From Burkholderia sp. Bp8992 (GTDB taxonomy: Bacteria; Pseudomonadota; Gammaproteobacteria; Burkholderiales; Burkholderiaceae), in assembly GCF_003853705.1 (NCBI RefSeq), contig NZ_QTQI01000010.1, forward strand, positions 62,001 to 126,000: DNA of 64,000 nucleotides. Direction: 5' to 3'. Shown here in pieces: positions 54,086 to 64,000 of this stretch; the first letter of the stretch is position 1, and the number at the start of each line of letters is the position of its first letter. The notes under the pieces were generated by a model that saw only the letters and a program-made list of their open reading frames with translations, had not been told where the DNA came from and made no database searches. Position numbers and translations under genes: made by a program.

Positions 54086-55048
54086 ATGGACCTGAACGCG
54101 CTGACGCTGCTCGTCGAGATCCTCGACGCCGGCAATCTCAGCAAGGCCGCGCAGCGGCTCAAGATGAGCCGCGCGAACGTCAGCTACCGGCTGAACCAGC
54201 TCGAGCGCTCGATCGGCCAGCAGCTCGTGCGGCGCACGACGCGGCGCATCGAGCCGACCGAGATCGGGCTGAAGCTGTACGAGCACGGCCGGCGCATCCG
54301 CAACGAGCTGCTGGCCGCGCAGGAATCGGTGACGACGCTCGGCCAGGACCTGCAGGGCCGCGTGCGGCTGTCGGTGCCGAGCGGCTACGGGCAGATGGTG
54401 ATGTCGGAATGGCTGCTCGCGTTCAAGCGGCTGCACCCGGGCATCGTGCTCGACGTCGTGTTCGAGAATCGCGTGGAAGACCTGATGCGCGACGAAGTCG
54501 ACATCGCGATCCGCGTGATGTCCGAGCCGCCGCAGAACCTCGTCGCGCGCGACATGGGCGCGGTGCGCTACGTCGCGTGCGCGTCGCCCGCGTTCGCCGC
54601 CGCGCACGGGATGCCGTCGAGCCTCGGCGCGCTGGCCGCCGCGCCGGTCGTCACCGCGACGGTGATGGGCCGGCAGTTGCGGATCGCCGCGTATCTCGGC
54701 GACGAGCGCCACGAGGTGCTGCTCGAACCCACGTTGATTTCGGAGAACTTCCTGTTCCTGCGCCAGGCGATCCTCGCGGGGATCGGCGTCGGCATCGTGC
54801 CCGACTACGTGATGCAGGACGACATGCGGCGCGGCACCGTCGTCACGTCGCTCGACGCGTACCGGCTCAGCATCTTCGGCACGCACATGTACATGCTCTA
54901 CATGCCGAACCGGCATCACACGCGCGCGACGTCGACGTTCATAGAGTTCATCCTCGAACAGGCCGGAAAGACCGGCCGGGGCGGGCCAGGCGGGATTCGT
55001 CAGGGTTTTCTGTCGGATGACAAGCCGCCGGCCACGCGGCGACAATAG
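54086..55048 (+). CDS. LysR family transcriptional regulator
   Basis: 320 aa. N-terminal winged HTH (MDLNALTLLVEILDAGNLSKAAQRL, RANVSYRLNQLERSIGQQLVRRTTR) and effector domain (GRVRLSVPSGYGQMV; GIGVGIVPDYVMQDDM). It is divergent from the acyl-CoA operon and is the likely regulator of it, given two palindromes in the shared region. The effector is unknown. Confidence 0.93.
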   Translation: MDLNALTLLVEILDAGNLSKAAQRLKMSRANVSYRLNQLERSIGQQLVRRTTRRIEPTEIGLKLYEHGRRIRNELLAAQESVTTLGQDLQGRVRLSVPSGYGQMVMSEWLLAFKRLHPGIVLDVVFENRVEDLMRDEVDIAIRVMSEPPQNLVARDMGAVRYVACASPAFAAAHGMPSSLGALAAAPVVTATVMGRQLRIAAYLGDERHEVLLEPTLISENFLFLRQAILAGIGVGIVPDYVMQDDMRRGTVVTSLDAYRLSIFGTHMYMLYMPNRHHTRATSTFIEFILEQAGKTGRGGPGGIRQGFLSDDKPPATRRQ

Positions 55049-55119
55049 CGCGCCGGGGCCGGCAGCCGCGTGGCGCCGGCGCCATTGCCTCCTTTGAATT
55101 CACTGCTGCCGAGGGTTCG

Positions 55120-56994
55120 ATGTTCGACCGGATTCGCCCGTCTTCGCGTCCCTGGACGCTGCTTGCCGCCGTCGCGCTCGTCGCGTTCAACGCCGGCTGC
55201 ACGTCCCCGTCCACGCCGTCGGGCGCCGTCGTCCCGGTCGCCGCCGCCTCGGGCGCGGCCGTCCCGCTGCCGGGCGTGCACGCGCCGGAACTGTCGTCCG
55301 GCTGGACCGACAAGGCGGGCTGGACCTCGCAGCACTTCATGATCGCGGCCGCGAACCCGCTCGCGACGCAGGCCGGCTACGACATGCTGAAGGCCGGCGG
55401 CACCGCGATCGACGCGGCGATCGCGACGCAGATGGTGCTCGCGCTCGTCGAGCCGCAGTCGTCGGGGATCGGCGGCGGCGCGTTCATGCTGTACTTCGAC
55501 GGCAAGGCGACGCAGGCCTACGACGGGCGCGAGACCGCGCCGGCCGCCGCGACCGACCGGCTGTTCTACGGGCCGACCGGTCAGCCGATGGGCTTCTACG
55601 AAGGCGTCGTCGGCGGGCGCTCGGTCGGCACGCCGGGCGTGCTGCGCATGCTCGACGCCGCGCATCGCGCGCACGGCAAGCTGCCGTGGCGCCGGCTGTT
55701 CCAGCCGGCCATCCGGCTTGCCGAGCGCGGCTTCACGATCAGCCCGCGGCTCGCGATGCTGATCGCGAACGACAAGTACCTGAGCAACGACCCGGCCGCC
55801 CGCGCGTACTTCTACAACGCGGACGGCACGCCGAAAGCCGCCGGCACCGTGCTGAAGAACCCCGCGCTCGCGACCGTGCTGCGCCAGGTCGCCGACCGCG
55901 GCGCGAATGCGTTCTACAGCGGCGCGATCGCGCGCGACATCGTCACGAAGGTGCGCAAGCACCCGACCAATCCGGGCCTGCTGTCGCTGCAGGATCTCGC
56001 GCGCTACAAAGCGAAGGTGCGCACGCCGCTGTGCGCCGACTACCGGCGCTCGGTCGTGTGCGGGATGCCGCCGCCGTCGTCGGGCGGCCTCGCGATCGCG
56101 CAGATGCTCGGCATCCTCGAGGCGATGCCCGACTGGCAGCAGATCGGCGCGCAGAAGCCGGTGCGCAACGATGTCGGCTACGAGCCGACGCCGTTCGCCG
56201 CGCACCTGTTCAGCGAGGCCGGGCGCCTCGCGTATGCGGACCGCGCGCGTTATGTCGCCGATCCCGATTTCGTGCCGCTGCCGGGCGGCAGCTGGGCGAG
56301 TCTCACCGACAGGACCTATCTCGCGCAGCGCGCGCGGTTGATCGGCGACAGCAGCATGGGCGTCGCGCAGGCCGGCGCGCCGCAGGGCGCGACGCTCGCG
56401 ATGGCCGACGACCGCAGCCCCGAACTGCCGTCGACATCCGACATCGCGATCGTCGACCGTTACGGCCAGGCGCTGTCGATGACGACGAGCGTCGAGGATG
56501 CGTTCGGCTCGCGGCTGATGGTGCGCGGCTTCATGCTGAACAACCAGCTCACCGACTTCTCGTTCGTGTCGAACGACAACGGCCGGCCGGTCGCGAACCG
56601 CGTGCAGCCGGGCAAGCGGCCGCGCTCGGCGATGTCGCCGGAGCTCGTGTTCGACAAGAAGACGAAACAGGTGACGATGATCGTCGGCTCGGCCGGCGGC
56701 CCCGCGATCATCAATCACGTCGCGAAGACGCTGGTCGGCGTGCTCGACTGGGGCATGACGATGCAGCAGGCGATCGCGCTGCCGAATTTCGGGTCGATGA
56801 ACGGGCCGACCCAGCTGGAACGCGGCCGCGTGTCGGAGGCGCTCGCCGACGGGCTCAAGGGCCGCGGGCACGACGTGCGGGTCGTCGAGATGAACTCGGG
56901 GCTGCAGGGAATCCAGCGGCTAAACGTGCAGGGGCAGACGGTGTGGTTCGGCGGCGCGGATCCGCGGCGGGAAGGCGTGGCGATGGGGGAATGA
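55120..56994 (+). CDS. ggt: gamma-glutamyltransferase lipoprotein
   Basis: 624 aa, an autoprocessed Ntn-hydrolase precursor. The N-terminus carries a lipobox-like NAGC. The large subunit starts GWTSQHFMIAAANPLATQAGYDML. Catalytic Thr439 is in the variant motif STSDIAIVD (TTHYSVVD in E. coli). GSAGGPAIINHV supplies the oxyanion Gly pair. It hydrolyses or transfers the gamma-glutamyl group of glutathione. A 4-base ATGA overlap links it to the following gene. Confidence 0.9.
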   Translation: MFDRIRPSSRPWTLLAAVALVAFNAGCTSPSTPSGAVVPVAAASGAAVPLPGVHAPELSSGWTDKAGWTSQHFMIAAANPLATQAGYDMLKAGGTAIDAAIATQMVLALVEPQSSGIGGGAFMLYFDGKATQAYDGRETAPAAATDRLFYGPTGQPMGFYEGVVGGRSVGTPGVLRMLDAAHRAHGKLPWRRLFQPAIRLAERGFTISPRLAMLIANDKYLSNDPAARAYFYNADGTPKAAGTVLKNPALATVLRQVADRGANAFYSGAIARDIVTKVRKHPTNPGLLSLQDLARYKAKVRTPLCADYRRSVVCGMPPPSSGGLAIAQMLGILEAMPDWQQIGAQKPVRNDVGYEPTPFAAHLFSEAGRLAYADRARYVADPDFVPLPGGSWASLTDRTYLAQRARLIGDSSMGVAQAGAPQGATLAMADDRSPELPSTSDIAIVDRYGQALSMTTSVEDAFGSRLMVRGFMLNNQLTDFSFVSNDNGRPVANRVQPGKRPRSAMSPELVFDKKTKQVTMIVGSAGGPAIINHVAKTLVGVLDWGMTMQQAIALPNFGSMNGPTQLERGRVSEALADGLKGRGHDVRVVEMNSGLQGIQRLNVQGQTVWFGGADPRREGVAMGE

Positions 56995-57596
56995 GGGCGG
57001 TGAGCGACAACTTCACCTATCTGGTCGATCCGGTGGTTTCGCTCGCTGAAGCACCCGCCGAGGCGCAGCGCATGATCGCGTGGCTGCAGGCACGCGGGAT
57101 CGTCGGCGCGGCGACGCGAGTCGGCGACCTGTATCGCGACGACTTCCGAACCTACGGAATGGAAGCAGGTGATCTGGCGGAAATCGACGACGTCGGTTAT
57201 CCGCTCGGCCCGCATTATGCGAGCGCATGCGATGCCAACGCGCATTTGCCGCCATCGATTCCTAACTGGCTGGAGATCGTCGTGGAGCGACGTGTCTTCG
57301 ACGCTGGCGGCGGCGGCCTAGAGGTCTTCTGCCCGGCCTGCGATGCCGAACAGACATCGCTTGGCAACGCATGGGGCATCGCGATTTCGAACTGGTTCGA
57401 CGGCGACGACGACGCCCCGCTGACCTGCGGCGTATGCGGACACCGACAACCGATGACCCGATGGCGCTATGAGCCGCGATGGGCATTCGGCAATCTTGGC
57501 TTCTGCTTCCAGAACTGGCTGCTGAGCGATGCGTTCATCGCCGAATTCGGTGCGGCATACGGTCGACCGCTGACCGTCGTCCATCAACACATCTGA
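56991..57596 (+). CDS. uncharacterised protein with a zinc-ribbon-like motif
   Basis: 201 aa from ATG 56991, which overlaps the ggt stop; GTG 57000 is an alternative. It starts with SDNFTYLVDPVVSLAEAPAEAQRMIAWLQARGIV. Two Cys pairs (VFCPACD and TCGVCGH) could bind zinc. The end is FQNWLLSDAFIAEFGAAYGRP. I recognise no specific family. It converges on tauC with a 37-base gap. Confidence 0.7.
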   Translation: MRAVSDNFTYLVDPVVSLAEAPAEAQRMIAWLQARGIVGAATRVGDLYRDDFRTYGMEAGDLAEIDDVGYPLGPHYASACDANAHLPPSIPNWLEIVVERRVFDAGGGGLEVFCPACDAEQTSLGNAWGIAISNWFDGDDDAPLTCGVCGHRQPMTRWRYEPRWAFGNLGFCFQNWLLSDAFIAEFGAAYGRPLTVVHQHI

Positions 57597-57633
57597 ATAC
57601 GCCGTCGATTCGACTGGTCACGCAGCGCCCTGC

Positions 57634-58524
57634 CTACCCTCTCCCCTTCCACGGCACCACCCGCCGCTCGACCCACCGCATCGCCAGATCGAACAGCCAC
57701 GCGATCGCGCCGATGATCAGGATGCCCATCACGACGATATCGGTGCGCAGGAAGCTCGATGCGTTGAGCACCATCTGCCCGAGCCCGGCCGTCGCGGCGA
57801 CCATCTCGGCCGCGACGAGCGTCGTCCAGCCGAACCCGATCGCGATCCGCAGCCCCGTGAGGATCTCCGGCAGCGCGGCCGGCAGCACCACGTGACGCAC
57901 GATCTGCGCGAAACTGCCGCCGAGCGAATACGCGGCGTTGATCTGCTCGACCGTCGCCGCGCGCACGCCGGCGCGCGCGGCCATCGCGATCGGCGCGAAG
58001 CACGCGAGGAAGATCACGACGAGCTTCGCCGTTTCGTCGATGCCGAACCAGATCACGACGAGCGGCAGGTAAGCGAGCGGCGGCAGCGGCCGGTAGAACT
58101 CCAGCAGCGGATCGAGCACGCCGCGCGCGATGCGGCTCACACCCATCAGGATGCCGGCCGGCACGCCGATCGCGGTCGCGAGCGCGAACGCGCCGAACAC
58201 GCGCGCGGCGCTCCACAACAGATGTTCGGACAGCGGCAGGCCACCCTGGATACGGCCGTGCCACGCGTCGACGAAGGCTGCCCACACCGCTTCCGGCGCG
58301 GGCAGGAACAGCGGCGGCAGCCACTGGAAATGCGTCGCGACCCACCACAGCACGGCCAGCACCGCGACCGTCGCCGCGCTCAGCCCTGCGGTCTTCCCTT
58401 GTCCCGGCAGCCGGTAACGGCGCGACGACGGCGTGCGACCCAACGCCGCCTGAGGCTGCGTGCGATCGCCCGGTTCGACACCTGCGTCCGTGCGATCGGC
58501 CGTCCACGAATCCTGCGTGCTCAT
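57634..58524 (-). CDS. tauC: taurine/alkanesulfonate-type ABC transporter permease
   Basis: 296 aa. An unusual hydrophilic N-terminal stretch of about 40 residues precedes six helices. EFYRPLPPLAYLPLVVIWFGIDETAKLVVIFLACFAPI and the EAA loop (LGGSFAQIVRHVVLPAALPEILTGLRIAIG) are typical of TauC/SsuC permeases. It is the third gene of tauABC. ATG 58524 was selected over upstream open frame. Confidence 0.9.
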   Translation of the reverse strand: MSTQDSWTADRTDAGVEPGDRTQPQAALGRTPSSRRYRLPGQGKTAGLSAATVAVLAVLWWVATHFQWLPPLFLPAPEAVWAAFVDAWHGRIQGGLPLSEHLLWSAARVFGAFALATAIGVPAGILMGVSRIARGVLDPLLEFYRPLPPLAYLPLVVIWFGIDETAKLVVIFLACFAPIAMAARAGVRAATVEQINAAYSLGGSFAQIVRHVVLPAALPEILTGLRIAIGFGWTTLVAAEMVAATAGLGQMVLNASSFLRTDIVVMGILIIGAIAWLFDLAMRWVERRVVPWKGRG

Positions 58525-58595
58525 GCTGTCCTGCCTGTGCAAAGTACTGTTCCGGCCACGCCCGACGGACGCACCGTGCCGCGCGAGTTCGCCCA

Positions 58596-59435
<840 letters not shown>

Positions 59436-60452
59436 TCAGCGCGCGGCCTTCTGCACGAACTGCGGATCGACGCCGGCCGAATAGTCGGACAGCACCGTCT
59501 GGATCGTGCCTTGCGATTTGAGGAACGTGGCCGTGGCCGCGAGCGACTTCGCGGCGCCCGATTGCGCGCCGCCGCCGAGCCACGTCGGCGATGCCTGTTC
59601 GGCCGCCGTCGGGAATGCGTAGAGCGCGAGGCTGGCCGGCACGTCCTGCGCGTTCGCGCCGGACACCTTCGCGACCGCCGCGACCTGCGGCGAACCGACC
59701 TTCCACGCCGCCGCATGCGCGCGGTAGTCGGCGTCTGCCGCCGCGAGCACCTTCACGAAACGCGTGACGAACTCGGGGTTCTCGCGCGCGAACTTGCGGC
59801 TCACGACGAAGCCGTCGAAGGTTGCCTTGCCACTTTCTTTCGCAACCTGGCCCGACGTCGTCAGCACGGTGCCCGATTGCTTGACCTTCGCGAGCACCGG
59901 ATCCCAGATATAGGTCGCGTCGATGTCGCCGCGCGTCCATGCGGCCGCGACTTCGGGCGGACGCAGATTGACGATCTTCACGTCGTTCGGATTGACGCCC
60001 GCGGCCTGCAGCGCGACGAGCGTGTGAAAGTGCGACGTCGACACGAACGGCACGCCGATCTTCTTGCCCTTGAGCGCCGCGATGGTCGTGACGCCCGAGC
60101 CGTTGCGCGCGACGAGCGCCTCGGCGTCGTTGATGTTGTCGAGCACCCAGAACAGCGAGATGTCGAGCCCCTGCGACAGGCCGGCCGCGATCGGGCTCGA
60201 CCCGGCTTCGCCGAGCTGCACGGAGCCCGACGCGAGCGCGCGGATCACGTCGGCGCCGCTGTCGAGCTTGCGGAACGTGACCTTGTAGCCGGTCGCCTTT
60301 TCGACTTCACCGCTCGCCTGCGCGTAGCGCCACGGCACGACCATGTCCTGGTACGCGATCACGACTTCGCGCGATTCGGCGTGCGCCGCGCCGAGCGCGG
60401 CAAAGGCGGTCAGCGCAACGACGGCGCGGCGGATGAAGCTGAAACGGGACAT
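59436..60452 (-). CDS. tauA: taurine-binding periplasmic protein TauA
   Basis: 338 aa. Signal peptide ending AAHA, then EVVIAYQDMVVPWRYAQASGEVEKATGYKVTFRKLDSGADVIRALASGSVQLGEAGSSP, closely matching TauA. NLRPPEVAAAWTRGDIDATYIWDPVL is also TauA-like. AGGAGAGCCGC precedes ATG 60452. It leads tauABC. The 251-base gap upstream holds its promoter and the lipA terminator. Confidence 0.93.
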   Translation of the reverse strand: MSRFSFIRRAVVALTAFAALGAAHAESREVVIAYQDMVVPWRYAQASGEVEKATGYKVTFRKLDSGADVIRALASGSVQLGEAGSSPIAAGLSQGLDISLFWVLDNINDAEALVARNGSGVTTIAALKGKKIGVPFVSTSHFHTLVALQAAGVNPNDVKIVNLRPPEVAAAWTRGDIDATYIWDPVLAKVKQSGTVLTTSGQVAKESGKATFDGFVVSRKFARENPEFVTRFVKVLAAADADYRAHAAAWKVGSPQVAAVAKVSGANAQDVPASLALYAFPTAAEQASPTWLGGGAQSGAAKSLAATATFLKSQGTIQTVLSDYSAGVDPQFVQKAAR

Positions 60453-60643
60453 GCGGCTCTCCTTCGGAATGCGGGCATTGCTGCGGGAGAGCCGACTTTA
60501 CGAGCTTTGCGCGCGGCGGGAGCGAACTTATCCTGCGAAGCTATCGATGCCGTTTCAGCTTTGCTTTTCATGCTCGACTGGATTGCGCGTCCGGTCGGCT
60601 GGCGATTGCCGTGCGGCGGCGCGGATGGCCGCCGCACCAACGA

Positions 60644-60669
60644 AAAAGCCCGCATCGCTGCGGGCTTTT
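60644..60669 (-). terminator. intrinsic terminator of lipB-lipA
   Basis: AAAAGCCCGCA / TGCGGGCTTTT stem with a 4-base loop, ending in TTTTT on the minus strand, 35 bases after the lipA stop. Confidence 0.9.
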
Positions 60670-60703
60670 CCAGGTTCGTCCGAAGACGACGAAGCGAGGA
60701 CGC

Positions 60704-61696
60704 TCAGACCACCCCGGCCCCATGCGCCTGCAGATCGGCGTGATAGCTCGACCGCACCATCGCGCCGACGGCCGCGTGCGTGAAGCCCATCTTGTACGCC
60801 TCTTCCTCGTACATCTTGAACGTATCCGGATGCACGTAAGCACGCACCGGCAGGTGGTGTTCGGACGGCTGCAGGTACTGGCCGATCGTCAGCATGTCGA
60901 CGTCGTGCGCGCGCAGGTCGCGCATCACCTGCAGGATTTCCTCTTCGGTCTCGCCGAGGCCGACCATCAGGCCCGACTTCGTCGCGACGTCCGGATGCTG
61001 CGCCTTGAAATCCTTCAGCAGCTTCAGCGAATGCGCGTAGTCCGAACCCGGACGCGCTTCCTTGTACAGGCGCGGCACCGTTTCGAGGTTGTGGTTCATC
61101 ACGTCGGGCGGCGCGGCGTTCAGGATCGAGATCGCGCGGTCGAGACGGCCGCGGAAGTCCGGCGTGAGAATCTCGATGCGCGTTTCCGGCGACTGCTCGC
61201 GCACTTCGCGGATGCACTCGACGAAGTGAGCGGCGCCACCGTCGCGCAGGTCGTCGCGGTCGACGCTCGTGATCACCACGTACTTGAGCTTGAGCGCGGC
61301 GATCGTGCGTGCGAGGTTTTTCGGTTCGTCCGCGTCGAGCGGATCGGGACGGCCGTGGCCGACGTCGCAGAACGGGCAGCGGCGCGTGCACTTGTCGCCC
61401 ATGATCATGAACGTCGCGGTGCCCTTGCCGAAGCATTCGCCGATGTTCGGGCAGCTCGCTTCCTCGCACACCGTATGCAGGTTGTGCTCGCGCAGGATCG
61501 TCTTGATCTCGTTGAAGCGCGAGCTGCCGGTGGCCGCCTTCACGCGGATCCACTCGGGCTTCTTCAGCTTCTCGATCGGAATGACCTTGATCGGGATGCG
61601 CGCCGTCTTCGCCTGCGCCTTCTGCTTGGCGGTCGGATCGTACGCAGCGGGGGCGGCCGAATCGGCCGGTGCGGGAGAAGCGGTAACGTCAGTCAT
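60704..61696 (-). CDS. lipA: lipoyl synthase
   Basis: 330 aa radical-SAM enzyme. It has an auxiliary cluster loop ([10 protein letters not shown]), the SAM cluster motif CTRRCPFCD, and [19 protein letters not shown]. It inserts two sulfurs into octanoyl-E2 or octanoyl-GcvH. It overlaps the lipB stop by 8 bases, so both are one coupled unit; a terminator follows. The N-terminus has a short Ala/Pro-rich extension. Confidence 0.97.
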   Translation of the reverse strand: MTDVTASPAPADSAAPAAYDPTAKQKAQAKTARIPIKVIPIEKLKKPEWIRVKAATGSSRFNEIKTILREHNLHTVCEEASCPNIGECFGKGTATFMIMGDKCTRRCPFCDVGHGRPDPLDADEPKNLARTIAALKLKYVVITSVDRDDLRDGGAAHFVECIREVREQSPETRIEILTPDFRGRLDRAISILNAAPPDVMNHNLETVPRLYKEARPGSDYAHSLKLLKDFKAQHPDVATKSGLMVGLGETEEEILQVMRDLRAHDVDMLTIGQYLQPSEHHLPVRAYVHPDTFKMYEEEAYKMGFTHAAVGAMVRSSYHADLQAHGAGVV

Positions 61697-62444
61697 TCGA
61701 TTGTTCCAGTGCCTGCGGCTTGTCGGCGGCCGCGGATGCGCCGTCGAGGTTGGCGATCAGACGGCGCACCAGCGTGTGGGCGACGTCGTTCCAGTCGGCG
61801 GCAACCTCGAGGCTCGCCATGTCGACAGTTTCCAGTCCGGCATAGCCGCACGGGTTGATCGCAAGAAACGGGCGCAGATCCATCTTCACGTTCAGGCTCA
61901 GCCCGTGATAGCTGCAGCCGTTGCGGATCTTCAGGCCGAGGGCCGCGATTTTCGCGCCCTCATGCACGCCGGACGCCACGTAGATCCCGGGCGCGCCCGC
62001 CTTGCGGACCGAAGCGAGATTATACGCCGCGAGGGTTTCGATCACGGCCTCCTCGATCTTCGTCACGAGCGTGCGCACCATCAGCTTGCGCCGGCGCAGG
62101 TCCAGCAGCAGGTAGACGACGATCTGGCCGGGGCCGTGGTAGGTGATTTGCCCGCCGCGGTCGACCTTCACGAGCGGCACGCCGCTGTCGGCCACCAGCA
62201 GGTGGGCCGGGTCGCCGGCCTGGCCGAGCGTGTAGACGGGCGGATGTTCGACCACCCAGATCTCGTCGCCGGTGTCAGCCGTGCGCGTGTCGGTGAACGC
62301 GCGCATCGCGTCGAAGCTCGTCTCGTAGGCCTCGAGGCCCCGCCAGCGCACGGTGACCGGCTGGGCCGGCTGATCCGGGGCTCCGGCGGGTGATGCGGAA
62401 ACGGCGACAGGCGTGGACACGATGAAAACCGGCGAAACGGACAT
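61689..62444 (-). CDS. lipB: octanoyl-[acyl-carrier-protein]:protein N-octanoyltransferase
   Basis: 251 aa. [33 protein letters not shown] and [27 protein letters not shown] contain the family residues, including the catalytic Lys; the expected Cys of the CGYAG loop is present ([11 protein letters not shown]). It transfers octanoate from ACP to lipoyl domains. It is upstream of lipA in one operon. About 30 N-terminal residues are less conserved, so an internal start is possible. Confidence 0.95.
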   Translation of the reverse strand: MSVSPVFIVSTPVAVSASPAGAPDQPAQPVTVRWRGLEAYETSFDAMRAFTDTRTADTGDEIWVVEHPPVYTLGQAGDPAHLLVADSGVPLVKVDRGGQITYHGPGQIVVYLLLDLRRRKLMVRTLVTKIEEAVIETLAAYNLASVRKAGAPGIYVASGVHEGAKIAALGLKIRNGCSYHGLSLNVKMDLRPFLAINPCGYAGLETVDMASLEVAADWNDVAHTLVRRLIANLDGASAAADKPQALEQSND

Positions 62445-62527
62445 GGGCGGTAGTTTACCGAAAACCCATGGGTCTCGCCGGGCCAGGAAAGGGACGGATT
62501 GTCAGTATCCGTCGGACGAAACGAAGG

Positions 62528-62854
62528 TCAGACCGTGCGCCAGCCGTCGTGCAGCAGTGCGCTCACGCGTTCGCGCAGCCGTGCCAGCCCGCCGAGCGCG
62601 ACTTCCTTGGGCGGCCGCGACACCGAGAACGCGACGCGCGCGCCCTCGCGCCCTTCCGCGCTGAGCCACAGCCGCTCGCCGCGGCGCAGCTTCAGCGTCT
62701 CGCCATCGACCAGGAAGTAGTCGTCGACGTCGTCGCTGCGCGTGGCCCACACCGGCCCGCATTGAACGATCAGCCGCGTGCTGCGTTGCACCTTCATCGG
62801 CACGGTTTCGCCCACGGGGATTTCGAACGTGATGCTTGAGGAAATTTCTTGCAT
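62528..62854 (-). CDS. DUF2917 family protein
   Basis: 108 aa with a small beta-rich domain (EIPVGETVPMKVQRSTRLIVQCGPVWATRSDDVDDYFLVDGETLKL) typical of DUF2917. ATG 62854 has GGAG six bases upstream; a TTG at 62869 is also open. The function is unknown. It is divergent from the LysR gene, which may control it. Confidence 0.82.
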   Translation of the reverse strand: MQEISSSITFEIPVGETVPMKVQRSTRLIVQCGPVWATRSDDVDDYFLVDGETLKLRRGERLWLSAEGREGARVAFSVSRPPKEVALGGLARLRERVSALLHDGWRTV

Positions 62855-62956
62855 GATCGACTCCGCCAAAAAGTGCTTCGATGGCTACAATCGTAGTCAC
62901 TTCAAGGCGTCTGACAAAACGACCAATTTTCACGTCGATGTGAGGAAAATTAGCAA

Positions 62957-63946
62957 ATGGACCTCCGACAGCTACCCGCGCTGAACGCCGTTCGTGCGTT
63001 CGAAGCCGCTGCCCGTCACGAGAATTTCTCGCGCGCCGCCGACGAGCTGTTCGTCACGCACGGCGCGGTCAGCCACCAGGTGCGCGCGCTCGAGGAAGAG
63101 CTGGGCGTGCAGCTGTTCACGCGCAACGGCAAGCGGCTGTGCCTGACCGATGCCGGCATGCGCTACGCGCAGCAGATCCGCACCGCGCTGATGGTGATCG
63201 CCGACGCGACGCGCGACGTGCGCGCCAGCGACCGCGACCGGCGGCTCGTGGTGTCGATGCTGTCGTCGTTCGCCGCGCGCTTCATCACGCCGCGCATCGG
63301 CACGTTCATCGAGCGGCATCCGGAGATCGACGTCGAGCTGCAGTCGACCAATTCGCTCACCGATTTCGCGCGCGACGACGTCGATCTCGCGATCCGCTTC
63401 GGCGGAGGCACCTATCCGGGCCTGCATGTCGAGCCGCTGTTCGAGGAGGTGTTCTTTCCGGCGTGCGCGCCGACGCTGAACGGCGGCAAGCTGCCGCAGA
63501 CGCCCGCCGATCTCGTGCACTACAACCTGCTGCGCTCGGACGACGAGCTGTGGCGGCCGTGGTTCGACGCGGCCGGGCTCGACACGCTGACCGAACCGAA
63601 ACGGGGGATCCTGTACCAGGATTCGTCGAACCTGCTGCTGGCCGCGATCGACGGCCAGGGCATCGCGCTGGTGCGCCGCTCGCTCGCGGTGCACGATCTG
63701 CTCGACGGGCGCATCGTGCGCCTGTTCGACATCGACGGGCAGAGCCCGTGGCACTACTTTTTCGTGTGTCCGCCGCCGGTTTTGAACACGCCGCGCGTGC
63801 AGGCGTTCAGGACCTGGCTGCTCGAGCAGGTCGTGGAATACAAGCGGATGTGCGAAGAACTGGACGCGCGGCGCGCGGCGGGGAAATGCCCCGCCGAGTG
63901 TGCGCTGGAAGGAGGATGGAAAGGGATCAGCGGCCGTTCGCGCTGA
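62957..63946 (+). CDS. GcvA-like LysR family regulator
   Basis: 329 aa. HTH (LNAVRAFEAAARHENFSRAADELFVTHGAVSHQVRALEEELGVQLF) is nearly identical to the GcvA-type helix. Effector domain: RLVVSMLSSFAARFITPRIGTFIERHPEIDVEL and the DLAIRFGGGTYPGL segment. It probably acts on the divergent DUF2917 gene or on targets elsewhere. The C-terminus has an extra 30-residue tail rich in Cys/Gly/Arg. Confidence 0.92.
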   Translation: MDLRQLPALNAVRAFEAAARHENFSRAADELFVTHGAVSHQVRALEEELGVQLFTRNGKRLCLTDAGMRYAQQIRTALMVIADATRDVRASDRDRRLVVSMLSSFAARFITPRIGTFIERHPEIDVELQSTNSLTDFARDDVDLAIRFGGGTYPGLHVEPLFEEVFFPACAPTLNGGKLPQTPADLVHYNLLRSDDELWRPWFDAAGLDTLTEPKRGILYQDSSNLLLAAIDGQGIALVRRSLAVHDLLDGRIVRLFDIDGQSPWHYFFVCPPPVLNTPRVQAFRTWLLEQVVEYKRMCEELDARRAAGKCPAECALEGGWKGISGRSR

Positions 63947-63970
63947 TCCCCGGGCCGCCAGGGCGGCCGC

Positions 63971-64000
63971 TCAGAGCACGACCTTGACCATCGGATGGCC
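63971..64000 (-). CDS. C-terminal end of a gene cut by the window edge
   Basis: The last nine codons (GHPMVKVVL) and TGA of a minus-strand gene are visible. The ending resembles some zinc-type dehydrogenase or quinone oxidoreductase tails, but this is too short to name. Confidence 0.4.
   Translation of the reverse strand, partial: GHPMVKVVL

Overview
The window is a GC-rich, densely coded stretch of a betaproteobacterial chromosome. Gene content and order point to Burkholderia sensu lato, most likely the main chromosome of a Burkholderia cepacia complex-like species. This is an inference from protein resemblance and synteny; no database was searched. Pointers include the cta cytochrome oxidase cluster with a subunit II carrying extra cytochrome c and OmpA domains, the gshA-gshB-EIIA(Man)-ptsH-ptsI block, the yibN-grxC-secB-gpsA block, and imuAB.

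Layout. 1-1.4 kb: SOS mutasome genes imuB (cut by the window edge) and imuA behind a perfect LexA box. 1.6-4.4 kb: an ABC importer of the ABC_sub_bind type. 4.7-5.0 kb: a small secreted four-cysteine protein. 5.1-5.95 kb: a clearly AT-richer islet with a DUF1493/STM2901-like gene pair, probably acquired. 6.3-9.4 kb: a MetQ-like binding protein, a chemoreceptor and a YciI-like protein. 9.6-20 kb: the aa3 oxidase and its assembly factors (ctaC, ctaD, ctaG, ctaE, surf1, ctaA, ctaB, sco and small helpers). 20-26 kb: methyltransferase, comF, trmL, macro-domain protein, gpsA, secB, grxC, rhodanese. 26-29 kb: gpmA, ctpA, a ThiF/MoeB-like enzyme. 29-34.5 kb: ptsI, ptsH, EIIA(Man), gshB, gshA. 34.8-39.2 kb: amtB-glnK behind a sigma-54 promoter, then ubiK and comM. 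39.5-45.6 kb: a lipoprotein, a TlpA-like thioredoxin, and dctD-dctB-dctA with a sigma-54 promoter ahead of dctA. 46-48 kb: actP and its DUF485 partner. 48-55 kb: a four-gene acyl-CoA catabolic operon divergent from a LysR regulator. 55-57.6 kb: gamma-glutamyltransferase and a small unknown. 57.6-60.5 kb: tauABC. 60.7-64 kb: lipA, lipB, DUF2917, a GcvA-like LysR regulator and the last codons of another gene.

How the genes work together. The cta block builds a haem-copper oxidase: CtaB and CtaA make haem O and haem A, CtaG and Sco-type proteins deliver copper, and Surf1 assists haem insertion. Two nitrogen/carbon modules use sigma-54 promoters of nearly identical core (TGGCAT-N5-TTGC): glnK-amtB, with an NtrC-like palindrome upstream, and dctA, with DctB/DctD encoded directly downstream. 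EIIA(Man), HPr and EI form a PTS without a sugar permease in this window, so it is probably regulatory.

No rRNA, tRNA, CRISPR array, insertion sequence or complete prophage was seen. The most unusual signals are the trimodular CtaC, a DnaA-box cluster in a non-coding gap at 39.2-39.4 kb, an 11-codon leader ORF with a strong Shine-Dalgarno sequence in the dctA 5' region, an intrinsic terminator between ptsH and ptsI, perfect palindromic operators at 53.97-54.04 kb, and the AT-rich DUF1493 islet.
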